Below, piece after piece: positions 1 to 8,761 of a stretch of DNA of 64,000 bases; the first letter of the stretch is position 1, and each line of letters begins with the position of its first letter. The translations under genes and the position numbers were made by a program. The notes below the pieces were generated by a model. That model searched no databases and was not told the DNA's origin. It saw only the letters and a program-made list of their open reading frames with translations. Source of the stretch: Oscillospiraceae bacterium (GTDB lineage: Bacteria > Bacillota > Clostridia > Oscillospirales > Acutalibacteraceae); the NCBI GenBank assembly GCA_902792905.1, contig CADBBH010000001.1:1-64000 (forward strand), in the 5' to 3' direction.

Positions 1-14
1 ATATGTTTCGGCAT
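1..14 (-). CDS. 5' end of an off-window gene (start codon only)
   Basis: An ATG on the minus strand at 14-12 is preceded by an AAAGGAAA ribosome binding site and, further up, by a TATAAT at 49-44. Only four codons (M-P-K-H) lie inside the window, so the product cannot be named. The call rests on the combination of promoter, binding site and start codon. Repeated operator-like sequences immediately upstream suggest a regulated, possibly autoregulated, gene. Confidence 0.4.
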
Positions 15-43
15 AAATTTCCTTTCTGCCTGACAGCGACTCT

Positions 44-49
44 ATTATA
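44..49 (-). promoter_or_regulatory. -10 box of the left-edge minus-strand gene
   Basis: A perfect TATAAT reads on the minus strand 30 bases before the start codon at 14. No good -35 box lies at the expected distance. Two copies of an operator-like repeat occupy that place, as expected for a promoter controlled by a DNA-binding protein. Confidence 0.45.
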
Positions 50-52
50 CCA

Positions 53-88
53 TTTGCAAAACTAAATGCACGTTTGCAAAACTAAATG
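53..88. repeat. Two direct copies of a 16-bp operator-like element
   Basis: TTTGCAAAACTAAATG occurs at 53-68 and again, identically, at 73-88, exactly 20 bp (two helical turns) apart. Each copy holds the palindromic core TTTGCAAA. The pair covers the -35 region of the minus-strand promoter, so binding of a dimeric repressor or activator on one DNA face is the simplest reading. The factor is unknown. Confidence 0.55.
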
Positions 89-302
89 TTCAGTTTTCCC
101 TGCATTTACTTTTTCATTTAAGGAAAGAATATATATTTTGAAAGGGAGTTTTATCGGACACCGGAAAGCGCATAATTATCTTGTAATTGAACGGGATGTA
201 AAACATCTGTGAACTTCACGCCCGGGCTGCAACAAAAATAAAAAGAAACAACACTGATGAGCGGATGGAGAAAAAACCGCTCAACGAAAGGATGGCTGAA
301 TT

Positions 303-503
303 ATGAAAATCTGGTGTCTCAAATGCGGAAGTCTGATAGCTCAGACAAATACCTGCGAAAAGCACGAAACGCTCTGCCCCTGCTGCAGCGAAAGAATCGC
401 CTACTCCGTGAGCGGAGACGAGGCGTATATCGCCTGCCTCAATTATGACCTGAGCGTCAATAACGAGCTCAGAGTTGTCGGCAGCTATATGTCGGCGGGT
501 TAA
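303..503 (+). CDS. Small zinc-ribbon-like protein
   Basis: A 66-residue protein with a CLKCG pair near the N-terminus and a CPCC pair about 20 residues later. These four cysteines could bind one metal ion in a zinc ribbon. An isolated further Cys lies near residue 45. A GGATGG motif precedes the ATG, and a strong intrinsic terminator follows 23 bases after the stop, so this is a complete single-gene unit. No family was recognised. It has no signal peptide or membrane segment, so it is probably cytoplasmic. Confidence 0.6.
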   Translation: MKIWCLKCGSLIAQTNTCEKHETLCPCCSERIAYSVSGDEAYIACLNYDLSVNNELRVVGSYMSAG

Positions 504-525
504 AACCAAAAAGAGCATAACGAAA

Positions 526-554
526 GGGCACGGAACTTCCGTGCCCTGTTTTTT
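526..554 (+). terminator. Intrinsic terminator after the zinc-ribbon gene
   Basis: GGGCACGGAA and TTCCGTGCCC form a near-continuous stem at 526-546, followed by a run of T. Confidence 0.85.
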
Positions 555-800
555 ATATGATTGATTATGCCGTTATGCTCCGCATATCCTTGGGCGGGCG
601 GATGGTATCCGGTCTCGCCTGTCAGCTCGGTCGGCGCTTCTGTCTCCGGCAGAGGTCTCCACCGGAGACCCGCGCCCCTACGGGGTTGCGTTAATTAAAA
701 TGCAGTGTTTTGTGCGGGGCGCCAAGTTGTCGCCCCCTACGTAATTATATAATCAACAAACCTTGACTGCCGACTGCTGACTGCAACCTGATTCTCTCTA
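555..800. other. Gene-free stretch with decayed intergenic repeat sequence
   Basis: No gene is seen. The stretch is GC-rich and full of short inverted pieces: GGTCTCC and GGAGACC at 654-660 and 664-670, GCCCC/GGGG pairs around 674-685, and CGCC/GGCG pairs near 719-735. It is followed by a CTGCCGACTGCTGACTGC stretch around 766. This is the look of a degenerated dispersed intergenic element. It separates the first terminator from the exopolysaccharide promoter. Confidence 0.4.
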
Positions 801-829
801 TTGATTTATTTATTTTAATATAGTATAAT
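801..829 (+). promoter_or_regulatory. Sigma-A type promoter of the exopolysaccharide operon
   Basis: TTGATT at 801-806 and TATAAT at 824-829 are separated by exactly 17 bases. Transcription would start near 836, leaving a leader of only about 20 bases before the GGAGGTGGG ribosome binding site at 847-855. Confidence 0.75.
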
Positions 830-858
830 AAAAGGACGAATATGACGGAGGTGGGAAA

Positions 859-2289
859 ATGAGCGCGCGCAAAGACAACGGAATGAAAAAGCATTTTGAC
901 TTTCTGCTTATTGATATTATTACTCTGCTCGTTTCGTTTGCCCTCTCCTACCGCATCAAATTCGGCGACTTCGGCTTCCTTAAAAGCGAGACCTGGCTGC
1001 CGCTTATTCTCATAATCGCGCTGGTCCAGGCGGTTATCTGCCTCTTCTCAAATCCCTATCTGCATATTCTCACCCGCCCGTATTATGAGGAAATCCTCAG
1101 GAGCCTGATTCTCACCTTCTATAATCTCGTGGCCGTCTCGGTCGTTTTCTATATTTTCAAAATCGGTACGGTCTTCTCGCGGCAGACGGTTCTTTTGATG
1201 TTTATCTTCTATTTCGCGCTGTCGCTGATTCTCAAATGCCTCTGGAAATGGCTGATAAAGGCTAAAAAAATACGCCCGCTCAACGCGAAAAAGACAAATC
1301 TGCTTATCGTCGCTCCCCCTTCGGGCGCTGAGGAAACTATCGCGAACGCGCTCGCCGGCGATGCCGATGAATTCGAGCTCAGAGCTGTCTGTTTCACTGG
1401 CGAAGGCGTATGCACTCTCCCCGAAGGCATTCAGTCATTCAGCGGAATTGAAAAGCTTGCGCAATACGCTGTTTCGGGCGCGGTTGACGAGGTCCTTATA
1501 GCCGCTGATCCCGGCTCGATACCGCCCGGAGTCTTCGATACGCTTATCCGCAACGATATTCCGCTTCATTTTTCGCTCGATTCCCTGCTCGGCTTCGCCT
1601 CCGAAAACTACGCGGTTGACTCGGTCGGCGTTCATAATACGCTCTCGGTCGGCAAATACGAATTCACTCAGGGGCAGACGGTCTATCTCGGCGTGAAGCG
1701 GGTTATCGATATTCTCGCAGGTCTGCTCGGAATGATAATCCTCCTGCCGGTCGCGGCGGCCGTCAAGCTCGCCTACCTCCTCGGCGGAGACAGGGCAAAA
1801 ATCCTTTACAGACAAAACAGAATCGGCAAAAACGGCAGGCCGATTAAAATCTATAAATTCCGCACTATGGTCCCTGACGCCGACGAGAAGCTCAAGGAGC
1901 TCCTCAAAGACGAAAAATACCGCGCGGAATGGGAAGCGAATCAGAAGCTCGCCGATGACCCGCGCATAACGAAAGCCGGCAGAATTCTCAGGAAAACCTC
2001 GATAGACGAGCTACCCCAGCTGATAAACGTCCTCAGGGGCGATATGTCCGTAGTCGGCCCGCGCCCGCTCGTTGACGGCGAACTCGAAGCGCACGGCGGC
2101 ATGAAAATCTATCAGCAGGTAAAGCCGGGAATCACGGGCTGGTGGGGTTGCAACGGCAGGTCGAATATCTCCTACCGAGAGCGCCTCGAACTCGAATACT
2201 ATTATGTCCGCAACTTCTCGGTCTATCTCGATTTCCTCTGCGTGCTGAGAACAGCCCTGACAGTGGTGAGAAAAGAAGGGGCGGAGTGA
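859..2289 (+). CDS. Polyprenyl-phosphate sugar-1-phosphate transferase (exopolysaccharide priming enzyme)
   Basis: This membrane enzyme of the WbaP/CpsE type transfers a sugar-1-phosphate from a nucleotide sugar to undecaprenyl phosphate, the first step of repeat-unit assembly. The 476 residues comprise about four N-terminal membrane helices (residues 12-130), a soluble Rossmann-like middle, one more helix near residues 285-305, and the C-terminal catalytic domain. That domain shows KIYKFRTM, RKTSIDELPQL and NVLRGDMSVVGPRP, the signatures of the bacterial sugar transferase family. The start follows a strong GGAGGTGGG site. It overlaps the next gene by one base (TGATG) and is first in the operon. 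Its GC content is visibly higher than that of the next seven genes. The sugar cannot be told from sequence. Confidence 0.93.
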   Translation: MSARKDNGMKKHFDFLLIDIITLLVSFALSYRIKFGDFGFLKSETWLPLILIIALVQAVICLFSNPYLHILTRPYYEEILRSLILTFYNLVAVSVVFYIFKIGTVFSRQTVLLMFIFYFALSLILKCLWKWLIKAKKIRPLNAKKTNLLIVAPPSGAEETIANALAGDADEFELRAVCFTGEGVCTLPEGIQSFSGIEKLAQYAVSGAVDEVLIAADPGSIPPGVFDTLIRNDIPLHFSLDSLLGFASENYAVDSVGVHNTLSVGKYEFTQGQTVYLGVKRVIDILAGLLGMIILLPVAAAVKLAYLLGGDRAKILYRQNRIGKNGRPIKIYKFRTMVPDADEKLKELLKDEKYRAEWEANQKLADDPRITKAGRILRKTSIDELPQLINVLRGDMSVVGPRPLVDGELEAHGGMKIYQQVKPGITGWWGCNGRSNISYRERLELEYYYVRNFSVYLDFLCVLRTALTVVRKEGAE

Positions 2290-3056
2290 TGGGAACTGAA
2301 AACTTCGGTCTCATAAGTATAATTATGGCGGCATACAACGCCGAAAATACCGTCGGGTTCGCTGTTGAATCCGTTCTGAATCAGACATATAAGAATCTCG
2401 AATTGATTATTGTCAATGATTGCTCAAAGGATAACACCGAATCTATCGTTCAATCCTATACAACGAAAGACAATCGCATTAAACTTATCTCAAACGAAAA
2501 GAATCTCGGCGTTTCGCTTACCAGACTTGAGGCGCTCAAAAACTGTTCGGGCGAATGGATTGCCATTCTTGATAGCGATGATGCATGGATGCCTGATAAG
2601 CTTGAAAAGCAAATAGAATTACAGCAGAGCAAAAATGCGAGCTTGATATTTACCGGCGTGAAATACATTGATTCCAAAGGAAACAGCCTTGATTGGGAAC
2701 TGAAAGTTCCCGAAAGTATCGGGTATAGAAAGCTTTTGAAGCAGAATCTGATTGCGAATCCCTCAGCTTTGGTTCGCAAAGAATTATACTCGGATTATTA
2801 TGCGGTTGGTGACGATATGCACGAGGATTTTGCAGTCTGGCTGGGCATTCTCAAATCGGGAATTGATGCTTTTGCCGTCACAGAACCGCTTACAACAGTG
2901 CGGATTTCTCCGGATTCCAAATCAGGAAACAAATTTAAATCTGCTATAATGAACTGGAAAACCTACAGATATATGGGCTTGAATGTAATTGAATCGGCCT
3001 ATTATATGATATGGTATTCAGTCAACGGCATAATGAAATATAAAAATCTGAAGTGA
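2289..3056 (+). CDS. Family 2 glycosyltransferase
   Basis: A 255-residue GT-A fold enzyme that probably adds one sugar to the lipid-linked repeat unit at the inner membrane face. The N-terminus has the typical SIIMAAYNAENTVGFAVESV stretch, then IIVNDCSKDNT and the metal-binding AILDSDD (DxD) near residue 97. The true start is the ATG overlapping the previous stop (TGATG), because the earlier in-frame codons lie inside the sugar transferase gene. There is no membrane segment. Donor and acceptor are unknown. Confidence 0.88.
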   Translation: MGTENFGLISIIMAAYNAENTVGFAVESVLNQTYKNLELIIVNDCSKDNTESIVQSYTTKDNRIKLISNEKNLGVSLTRLEALKNCSGEWIAILDSDDAWMPDKLEKQIELQQSKNASLIFTGVKYIDSKGNSLDWELKVPESIGYRKLLKQNLIANPSALVRKELYSDYYAVGDDMHEDFAVWLGILKSGIDAFAVTEPLTTVRISPDSKSGNKFKSAIMNWKTYRYMGLNVIESAYYMIWYSVNGIMKYKNLK

Positions 3057-3064
3057 GCGAAAGA

Positions 3065-4132
3065 ATGAGAATACTTGAAATCGGCATGGGTGCCCATCTC
3101 GGCGGAATCGAAGTATATTTTCACAATTATTATAAAAGGATTCATGATAACTGCCATTTTGATTTCACCGATAAAGACGGCGGGCTGTATTTTTCTGAGG
3201 AATACTCTTCAAACGGCAGCGTTATCTATCATATGCCCGATTTCAATAAGCAGCCTTTGAAGTATTATCTGACACTTAAAAGAATAATAAAGAACGGCAA
3301 ATATGATGCTGTTCATATTAATATGCTTTCTTTGGCGAACATTTTGCCGGTATTTGCCGCAAAAGCCGCAAAAGCAAAAGTAATTATTCACTCTCACAAT
3401 GCCGGTGTGCCTTCAGGCGGACTCAGAAAGATACTGCATTTTATCAATAAACCTTTTGCTTCGCTTGCCGATCAAAGATTGGCCTGTTCCGAGCTCGCGG
3501 GCAAATGGATGTTCGACAGTAAATCTTTCTCTGTCATTCCAAATGCTATTGATACGGACATTTTTAATCTGAATAACAAAATAAGGAAGAATCAAAGAAG
3601 CGCGCTCAATTATTCAGCCGATGACCAGGTTATCGGCCATGTCGGCCGATTTGCCGAGCAGAAGAATCACGAATTCATTATTGATATATTCACCGAACTT
3701 CACAAAAAAAACAACAAGTTTAAGCTCCTGCTTATCGGCGACGGCGAATTGAAAAAATCTATTGAAAATAAAGTCAACAAAGCGGGATTAACCGACAGTG
3801 TAATATTCACCGGCAATATCAAAAATGTTCAGGACTATATGCAGGCTATGGACTTATTCATTCTGCCCTCTCTATTTGAAGGGTTGCCCGTTACCGGAAT
3901 CGAAGCGCAGGCTTGCGGGTTACCCTGCGTTTTTTCTTCGAGTATTACAGAAGAATTAAAAGTCACTGAAAATGTAGAATTTGTTTCGCTTGATGATAAG
4001 AATAAATGGATAGTTACCATAGAAAAAATGATATCATTACCTAAATCAGATAATACTGAGCAAATTCGGGCTGCAGGGTATGATATAAAAGGAACAGCGA
4101 AGAAACTGGAAAAAATATACTTGAGCAGGTGA
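3065..4132 (+). CDS. Family 4 (GT-B) glycosyltransferase
   Basis: About 355 residues in two Rossmann-like halves, a retaining GT-B enzyme. The N-terminal half has the glycine-rich MGAHLGGIEVY loop. The C-terminal half has VGRFAEQKNHEFII, LLIGDG and the nucleotide-sugar binding LPSLFEGLPVTGIEAQACGL, in which the E-x7-E pair is typical of the family. A GTG at 3053 overlapping the previous stop is an alternative start; the ATG at 3065 is preferred for its GAGCGAAAG upstream motif. It sits inside the exopolysaccharide operon, 3 bases before the next gene. Confidence 0.88.
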   Translation: MRILEIGMGAHLGGIEVYFHNYYKRIHDNCHFDFTDKDGGLYFSEEYSSNGSVIYHMPDFNKQPLKYYLTLKRIIKNGKYDAVHINMLSLANILPVFAAKAAKAKVIIHSHNAGVPSGGLRKILHFINKPFASLADQRLACSELAGKWMFDSKSFSVIPNAIDTDIFNLNNKIRKNQRSALNYSADDQVIGHVGRFAEQKNHEFIIDIFTELHKKNNKFKLLLIGDGELKKSIENKVNKAGLTDSVIFTGNIKNVQDYMQAMDLFILPSLFEGLPVTGIEAQACGLPCVFSSSITEELKVTENVEFVSLDDKNKWIVTIEKMISLPKSDNTEQIRAAGYDIKGTAKKLEKIYLSR

Positions 4133-4135
4133 ATT

Positions 4136-5137
4136 ATGGATTTAATATCCGTTATTGTTCCCGTATATAATGTGGAAAATTATTTGAGCAAATGCATAGA
4201 TAGCATCCTTGCACAGACATATACCAATCTTGAAATAATCCTCGTGGATGACGGTTCACCGGATAACTGCGGCAAAATCTGCGATGAATATGCCAAAAAG
4301 GATTCGCGGATAAAAGTAATTCATCAGGAGAACGGCGGATTATCAGCCGCGCGAAACGCGGGACTCGATACCGCAACTGGCGATTATATCGGATTTGTTG
4401 ACAGCGATGATTATATTGAACCCGACATGTATAATTGTCTGCATAATTCTATAATTAATTCAAAGGTTAAAATTGCTTGCTGCGGACGTTTTCGAGAAAT
4501 AACAAGTAATTACAGCGTGAAAGCTTTTTGTTGCGAAAGAGCAACTGAGTTTAATATAAAAGAAGCTTTTTCAGAAATGCTATTGCAACAGAGAGTTGAT
4601 GTTTCAGTTTGTGACAAGTTGTTTAGCCGCGATTTATTATATGATATAAGATTTCCTGTTGGAGAGATTAACGAAGATGTTGTGGTGGTATTTGAACTTA
4701 TCAAAAAATCCAACGGCATTATTCACTCCGGCGATGTGTTTTATCATTACGTATCACGAGAAGACAGCATTTGCCATTCAGAATACAACGAAAAGAAATA
4801 TGTTGCTATCAAGCATCTTAATCAGATTAAAGATAGTTTTTTATCTCCTTATCCTTCGCTTGAAAGAGAATTTAAGATTTACAGTTGCCTGGTGGTTCAT
4901 TCTCTTATCCTTGATGTTTTATCACTTAAAAAGGGGAAATCTAAATACAAAGAACACTTGAGAGATTACTATTGTATTTTTAATGAATGCTTTCTTATCA
5001 CTCTTTTTTCAAAAGAAGTTGACCTAACAACTAAGATTAAAATAATCCTTTGTAAGCTTCGCACACCGAGACTGTTCAGAGCCTTAAAATGGATATACAG
5101 AAAATTAGCAAAAAACCGGAAGCAATCCATGGGGTGA
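4136..5137 (+). CDS. Family 2 glycosyltransferase
   Basis: A second GT-A family enzyme, 333 residues. It has SVIVPVYNVENYLSKCIDSI, ILVDDGSPDNCGKICDEYA, NGGLSAARNAGL and the metal-binding FVDSDDYIEP around residue 88. This is the classic pattern of cell-wall and capsule glycosyltransferases. The C-terminal 100 residues are basic and weakly conserved, which may place it at the membrane. It starts 3 bases after the previous stop with AGGTGA upstream. It is visibly AT-rich, like its neighbours. Acceptor and linkage cannot be read. Confidence 0.88.
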   Translation: MDLISVIVPVYNVENYLSKCIDSILAQTYTNLEIILVDDGSPDNCGKICDEYAKKDSRIKVIHQENGGLSAARNAGLDTATGDYIGFVDSDDYIEPDMYNCLHNSIINSKVKIACCGRFREITSNYSVKAFCCERATEFNIKEAFSEMLLQQRVDVSVCDKLFSRDLLYDIRFPVGEINEDVVVVFELIKKSNGIIHSGDVFYHYVSREDSICHSEYNEKKYVAIKHLNQIKDSFLSPYPSLEREFKIYSCLVVHSLILDVLSLKKGKSKYKEHLRDYYCIFNECFLITLFSKEVDLTTKIKIILCKLRTPRLFRALKWIYRKLAKNRKQSMG

Positions 5138-5141
5138 AACT

Positions 5142-6005
5142 ATGATACCCAAAACAATACATTATTGCTGGTTTGGCGGGAATCCCCTGCCGGAACTGGC
5201 TCAAAAGTGCATAGCAAGCTGGAAAAAATACTGCCCGGATTATGAAATAATCGAGTGGAATGAGAGTAATTTCGATTTCAGCGAATGCGACTACGCCCGC
5301 GAAGCATATGAGGCAAAAAAGTGGGCGTTTGTTTCCGATTATGCAAGGTTCAAAATCCTTTATGAGTATGGCGGGGTTTATTTTGACACCGATGTAGAGG
5401 TAATAAAGCCAATCGATGAAATTATTAAAAACGGCGCGTATATGGGCTGTGAAACTGACGGCAAATATTCTGTCACAAAGGATTTGACTTCTAACCGCAT
5501 AGCGTCAAAAATGAACACCCATATTACCGTTGCCCCCGGGCTTGGTATAGCCGTTAACCCCGGGCTTGGTTTATATAAAGAGATTCTCGATTTTTATAAT
5601 AATATTCATTTTAAGCGAGAGGATGGTTCTCTCAATTTGAATACTGTTGTAAAATATACTACAGACATTCTTGTTAAACATGGCTTAAAGGATATAAAAG
5701 GCATTCAGAAAATTGAAGGTATAACCATTTATCCAACTGAGTATTTCTGCCCTAAGAACCTTGAAACAGGCACTGTAGCTATTACCGATAACACACTCAC
5801 CATACACCACTTTGACGGCAGTTGGCTTTCCGAAGAAGAAAAATACTTTAACTATCTTAAGCTCAAATTTAACCGTTTTCTTCCAAAAAAGCTTGCGCAT
5901 TGGCTCTCCGTCATAGTTGGTTTTACAAAATACAGGGGATTATTAAAGATGCCGATAGAAGTGGTTAGATATAAACTTAGAAACATAAAAAACAGGTCTT
6001 TTTAA
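5142..6005 (+). CDS. DxD-type capsular glycosyltransferase (Och1/TcdB-like fold)
   Basis: A 287-residue retaining glycosyltransferase of the sugar-binding-region, DxD-containing family. It opens with IPKTIHYCWFGG, typical of capsule and Och1-like enzymes. KWAFVSDYARFKILYEYGG is followed by VYFDTDVEV, whose DTD binds metal and nucleotide sugar. Near the C-terminus IHHFDGSW closes the active site as in relatives. The ATG follows GGGGTGAAA and lies 4 bases after the previous stop. It probably adds hexose or hexosamine to the repeat unit. Confidence 0.85.
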   Translation: MIPKTIHYCWFGGNPLPELAQKCIASWKKYCPDYEIIEWNESNFDFSECDYAREAYEAKKWAFVSDYARFKILYEYGGVYFDTDVEVIKPIDEIIKNGAYMGCETDGKYSVTKDLTSNRIASKMNTHITVAPGLGIAVNPGLGLYKEILDFYNNIHFKREDGSLNLNTVVKYTTDILVKHGLKDIKGIQKIEGITIYPTEYFCPKNLETGTVAITDNTLTIHHFDGSWLSEEEKYFNYLKLKFNRFLPKKLAHWLSVIVGFTKYRGLLKMPIEVVRYKLRNIKNRSF

Positions 6006-6067
6006 GGAGTTATTAAGCATTAAAGTTTAAATACTATTAATTAAGCGGTATTAAGGAATGGATTACA

Positions 6068-7231
6068 ATGAATAAGAAACAGGTATCATGCGGAATAGTG
6101 ACGGAGTATTACAATAATTATAATTACGGCGGCAATCTTCAAGCATTCGCACTTCAAAAATATGTCATGGATAATTTGATGCAATGCGAACAAATACAGT
6201 TCGACTATGAATATAAACCCAATCTTTCCAAATGGATTTTAAAGTTTAAGAGTATAAAAAGAAAAGAAAAGTTTAAGTTAGTCACTAATTCTATAAAAAG
6301 CAGAACAAGCAAATATATTCATCCTTTTTCTATTTCATTGATTAAAAAAAGGAATAGTGTTATCTCTTCGTTCACCAAGACTATTCCTCATTCAAAAGAT
6401 ATATTTACTCTGAGTAGCATTAATACCGCAGATAGTTTATATGATTTTTTTATTTGCGGTAGCGATTGTATCTGGGATATTAGCAACAACCCTTTTTACT
6501 CGGCTTTGGGGTTTGTTAATGATGGTAAAAAAAAGATAGCATATGCTGCCAGTGCTGGTTGTATGTATTTGCCAAATGGTTGGAGCGAAAAGTTTCTGCC
6601 ATATGTAAAGCACTTAGATGCTATCTCTGTCCGAGAAAAAACAATAGCTTCAGAACTACAGTCCTTGTTGCCTGATAAAAAAATCTCAACTGTTGTTGAC
6701 CCGACTCTGCTTTTTACTAGACAAGAGTGGGATCGTTTTATTTCACCTTTAGATTCTATTAGCGGGTTTTCTTTGATATATTTACTAAGCGAAAACAGGT
6801 CACAAGCCAAAAGCGCGTTGACCTACTCCAAAAAGAACGGAGTTAAGTCATTAACCTTTCCAAATATTCAGGGATTTGTTCATACCTGGCAACGGAAATA
6901 TGGAGAGGTCCAAAATTATTCTGCTGACCCTTTCCAGTTCATTGAACTCATCAGAGATTCAGAAGTCGTAATAACTGACTCTTTTCACGCCGTGGTTTTT
7001 TGCGTAATATATCATAAATCATTTTTTGCGTTAAAGCGAGAAACTCACCAGGAATATGTTGGAAGAGTCGAAAACTTTCTTGAAGACATAGGCCTATCTT
7101 CGCAAATGATTACAGAGGAAGAGCTGAACAATATAAACACTATTCCCAAAATAGATTTCTCTTACGCAGATAAAGTCATAGAAGAAAAGCGGAGAATTTC
7201 AATTGATTTTTTGAAAGAAAACTTAAGATGA
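6068..7231 (+). CDS. Polysaccharide pyruvyl transferase family protein
   Basis: A 387-residue protein of the CsaB/polysaccharide pyruvyl transferase family, which attaches ketal-linked pyruvate from phosphoenolpyruvate to polymer sugars. The N-terminal YNYGGNLQAFALQKY, the middle FICGSDCIWD and the C-terminal VVITDSFHAVVFCVIYHK carry the family's conserved Asn-Gly, Gly-Ser-Asp and Asp-Ser-Phe-His positions. It overlaps the flippase gene by 4 bases (ATGA). A 62-base gap separates it from the previous gene, the largest gap in the front of the operon. Together with the F420-beta-like gene at 8762 it probably modifies the polymer. Confidence 0.82.
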   Translation: MNKKQVSCGIVTEYYNNYNYGGNLQAFALQKYVMDNLMQCEQIQFDYEYKPNLSKWILKFKSIKRKEKFKLVTNSIKSRTSKYIHPFSISLIKKRNSVISSFTKTIPHSKDIFTLSSINTADSLYDFFICGSDCIWDISNNPFYSALGFVNDGKKKIAYAASAGCMYLPNGWSEKFLPYVKHLDAISVREKTIASELQSLLPDKKISTVVDPTLLFTRQEWDRFISPLDSISGFSLIYLLSENRSQAKSALTYSKKNGVKSLTFPNIQGFVHTWQRKYGEVQNYSADPFQFIELIRDSEVVITDSFHAVVFCVIYHKSFFALKRETHQEYVGRVENFLEDIGLSSQMITEEELNNINTIPKIDFSYADKVIEEKRRISIDFLKENLR

Positions 7232-8760
7232 ACAAAGATTCTAAACAAATTAAAGTTGGAGCAATTCTATCATATTTACAAATTGGTTTAAGCATCATTA
7301 TTGGCTTATTATATACGCCGGCTATGATAAGGCTGTTAGGACAAAATGAGTTCGGATTATACAATACGGTAGCATCAACAACTTCCATGCTATCGGTTAT
7401 GAGTCTCGGCTTAAATGCCGGATATATTAAATTCTATTCCAAATACAAAAAAGAAAACGATAGTCAATCAATCAATAAATTAAATGGCATGTTTCTGGCA
7501 ATATTTCTTGTTTTAGGAATCATATCATTTTTATGCGGTTTGTTCCTTTCATTTAATCTGAATATTGTTTTTAATAACGGCCTTACCGAAAGCGAATACA
7601 TTACAGCTAAAGTTCTTATGATTTTGATGACTATAGGGCTTTCTACTTCGTTTCCGCTAAGCGTTTTTACAAATATTATAACTGCAAGCGAAAACTTCAT
7701 CTTTCTTAAATCTCTGAATATAATTCAAACTGTTTTGACACCGTTAGTTACATTACCTTTGCTGCTTATGGGCCATAAATCCGTTTCAATTGTAACCATT
7801 AGTCTGACTTTACAGACAATAACAGGATTTTTAAATATCTGGTTTACAGTTTTTAAGTTGAAACACAGATTCACATTCAGAGGTATAGATTCCACTGCGT
7901 TTATTGACTTATTCGGATACACTGTATTTATTGCAATTAATATTATTATAGATCAGATAAATTGGAAAACAGACCAAATTATTCTTGGGCGTTACTGCGG
8001 AACAGCCTGTGTAGCAGTTTACTCGGTTGGCTCTACACTTAACAATTACTATATTATGTTTTCTTCATCGATATCTGGATTTTTTACCCCTCGCATTCAC
8101 AGAATTGTGAACGAATTGAATGATTCAAAAAAAATGATGGAAGAGAAACTTTCAGAATTATTTATCAGAATCGGAAGAATACAATTTTTAGTTTTAATGA
8201 TTATCGCAACAGGCTTCATCTTTTTTGGAAAATCTTTTATATCATTGTGGGCTGGAACAAAATATGAAAAATCATATTATGTAGCTTTGATTTTAATCAT
8301 TCCCGTTACTGTTCCGTTAATTCAAAACATCGGAATAGAGATTCAAAGAGCACTGAACAAGCACAAATTTAGAAGCATAGTTTACTTGGCTATGGCTTTT
8401 ATCAATTTGTTAATTTCAATTATTCTATGCAAAAAATACAGCGAGATAGGGGTAGCTTTTGGAACTGGTTTATCTTTACTTATTGCAAACGGTATTATAA
8501 TGAACATATATTATTACAGAAAATGTGGAATTAACATTCTGCTTTTTTGGTATAATATAATCAAGATGTCATTAGGACTTATACCTCCCGTATTTTTGGC
8601 AGTACTATTTACATCTTATTATAAAATTGATACAATAATAAAGTTGCTAATCGGGATTATAATTTACACTTTTGTATACTCTTCCTCTATGTGGTTCATA
8701 TCAATGAATAAATATGAAAAAGAATTAGTGTTAAATACAATAAAAAAACTGAGGAATTAA
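7228..8760 (+). CDS. Wzx-type oligosaccharide flippase
   Basis: A 510-residue integral membrane protein with about 14 hydrophobic helices, of the MOP/polysaccharide transport family. It moves the completed undecaprenyl-diphosphate repeat unit to the outer face. The N-terminus KVGAILSYLQIGLSIIIGLL and the QNEFGLYN segment match flippases of Gram-positive capsule loci. It overlaps the pyruvyl transferase by 4 bases, and a single base separates its stop from the next start, so translation is probably coupled. It is strongly AT-rich. Confidence 0.9.
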   Translation: MNKDSKQIKVGAILSYLQIGLSIIIGLLYTPAMIRLLGQNEFGLYNTVASTTSMLSVMSLGLNAGYIKFYSKYKKENDSQSINKLNGMFLAIFLVLGIISFLCGLFLSFNLNIVFNNGLTESEYITAKVLMILMTIGLSTSFPLSVFTNIITASENFIFLKSLNIIQTVLTPLVTLPLLLMGHKSVSIVTISLTLQTITGFLNIWFTVFKLKHRFTFRGIDSTAFIDLFGYTVFIAINIIIDQINWKTDQIILGRYCGTACVAVYSVGSTLNNYYIMFSSSISGFFTPRIHRIVNELNDSKKMMEEKLSELFIRIGRIQFLVLMIIATGFIFFGKSFISLWAGTKYEKSYYVALILIIPVTVPLIQNIGIEIQRALNKHKFRSIVYLAMAFINLLISIILCKKYSEIGVAFGTGLSLLIANGIIMNIYYYRKCGINILLFWYNIIKMSLGLIPPVFLAVLFTSYYKIDTIIKLLIGIIIYTFVYSSSMWFISMNKYEKELVLNTIKKLRN

Positions 8761-8761
8761 T

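Noticed and set aside
842..862. A six-codon ORF (ATG ACG GAG GTG GGA AAA TGA) overlapping the start of the sugar transferase gene
   Set aside because: The promoter at 801-829 puts the transcript start at about 836, so the AAGGA that would serve this ORF is largely outside the RNA. The frame simply contains the ribosome binding site of the real gene.
2142..2288. Longer start for the first glycosyltransferase
   Set aside because: The extra 49 codons lie inside the sugar transferase gene and do not look like a glycosyltransferase. The TGATG overlap at 2287-2291 gives the natural start.
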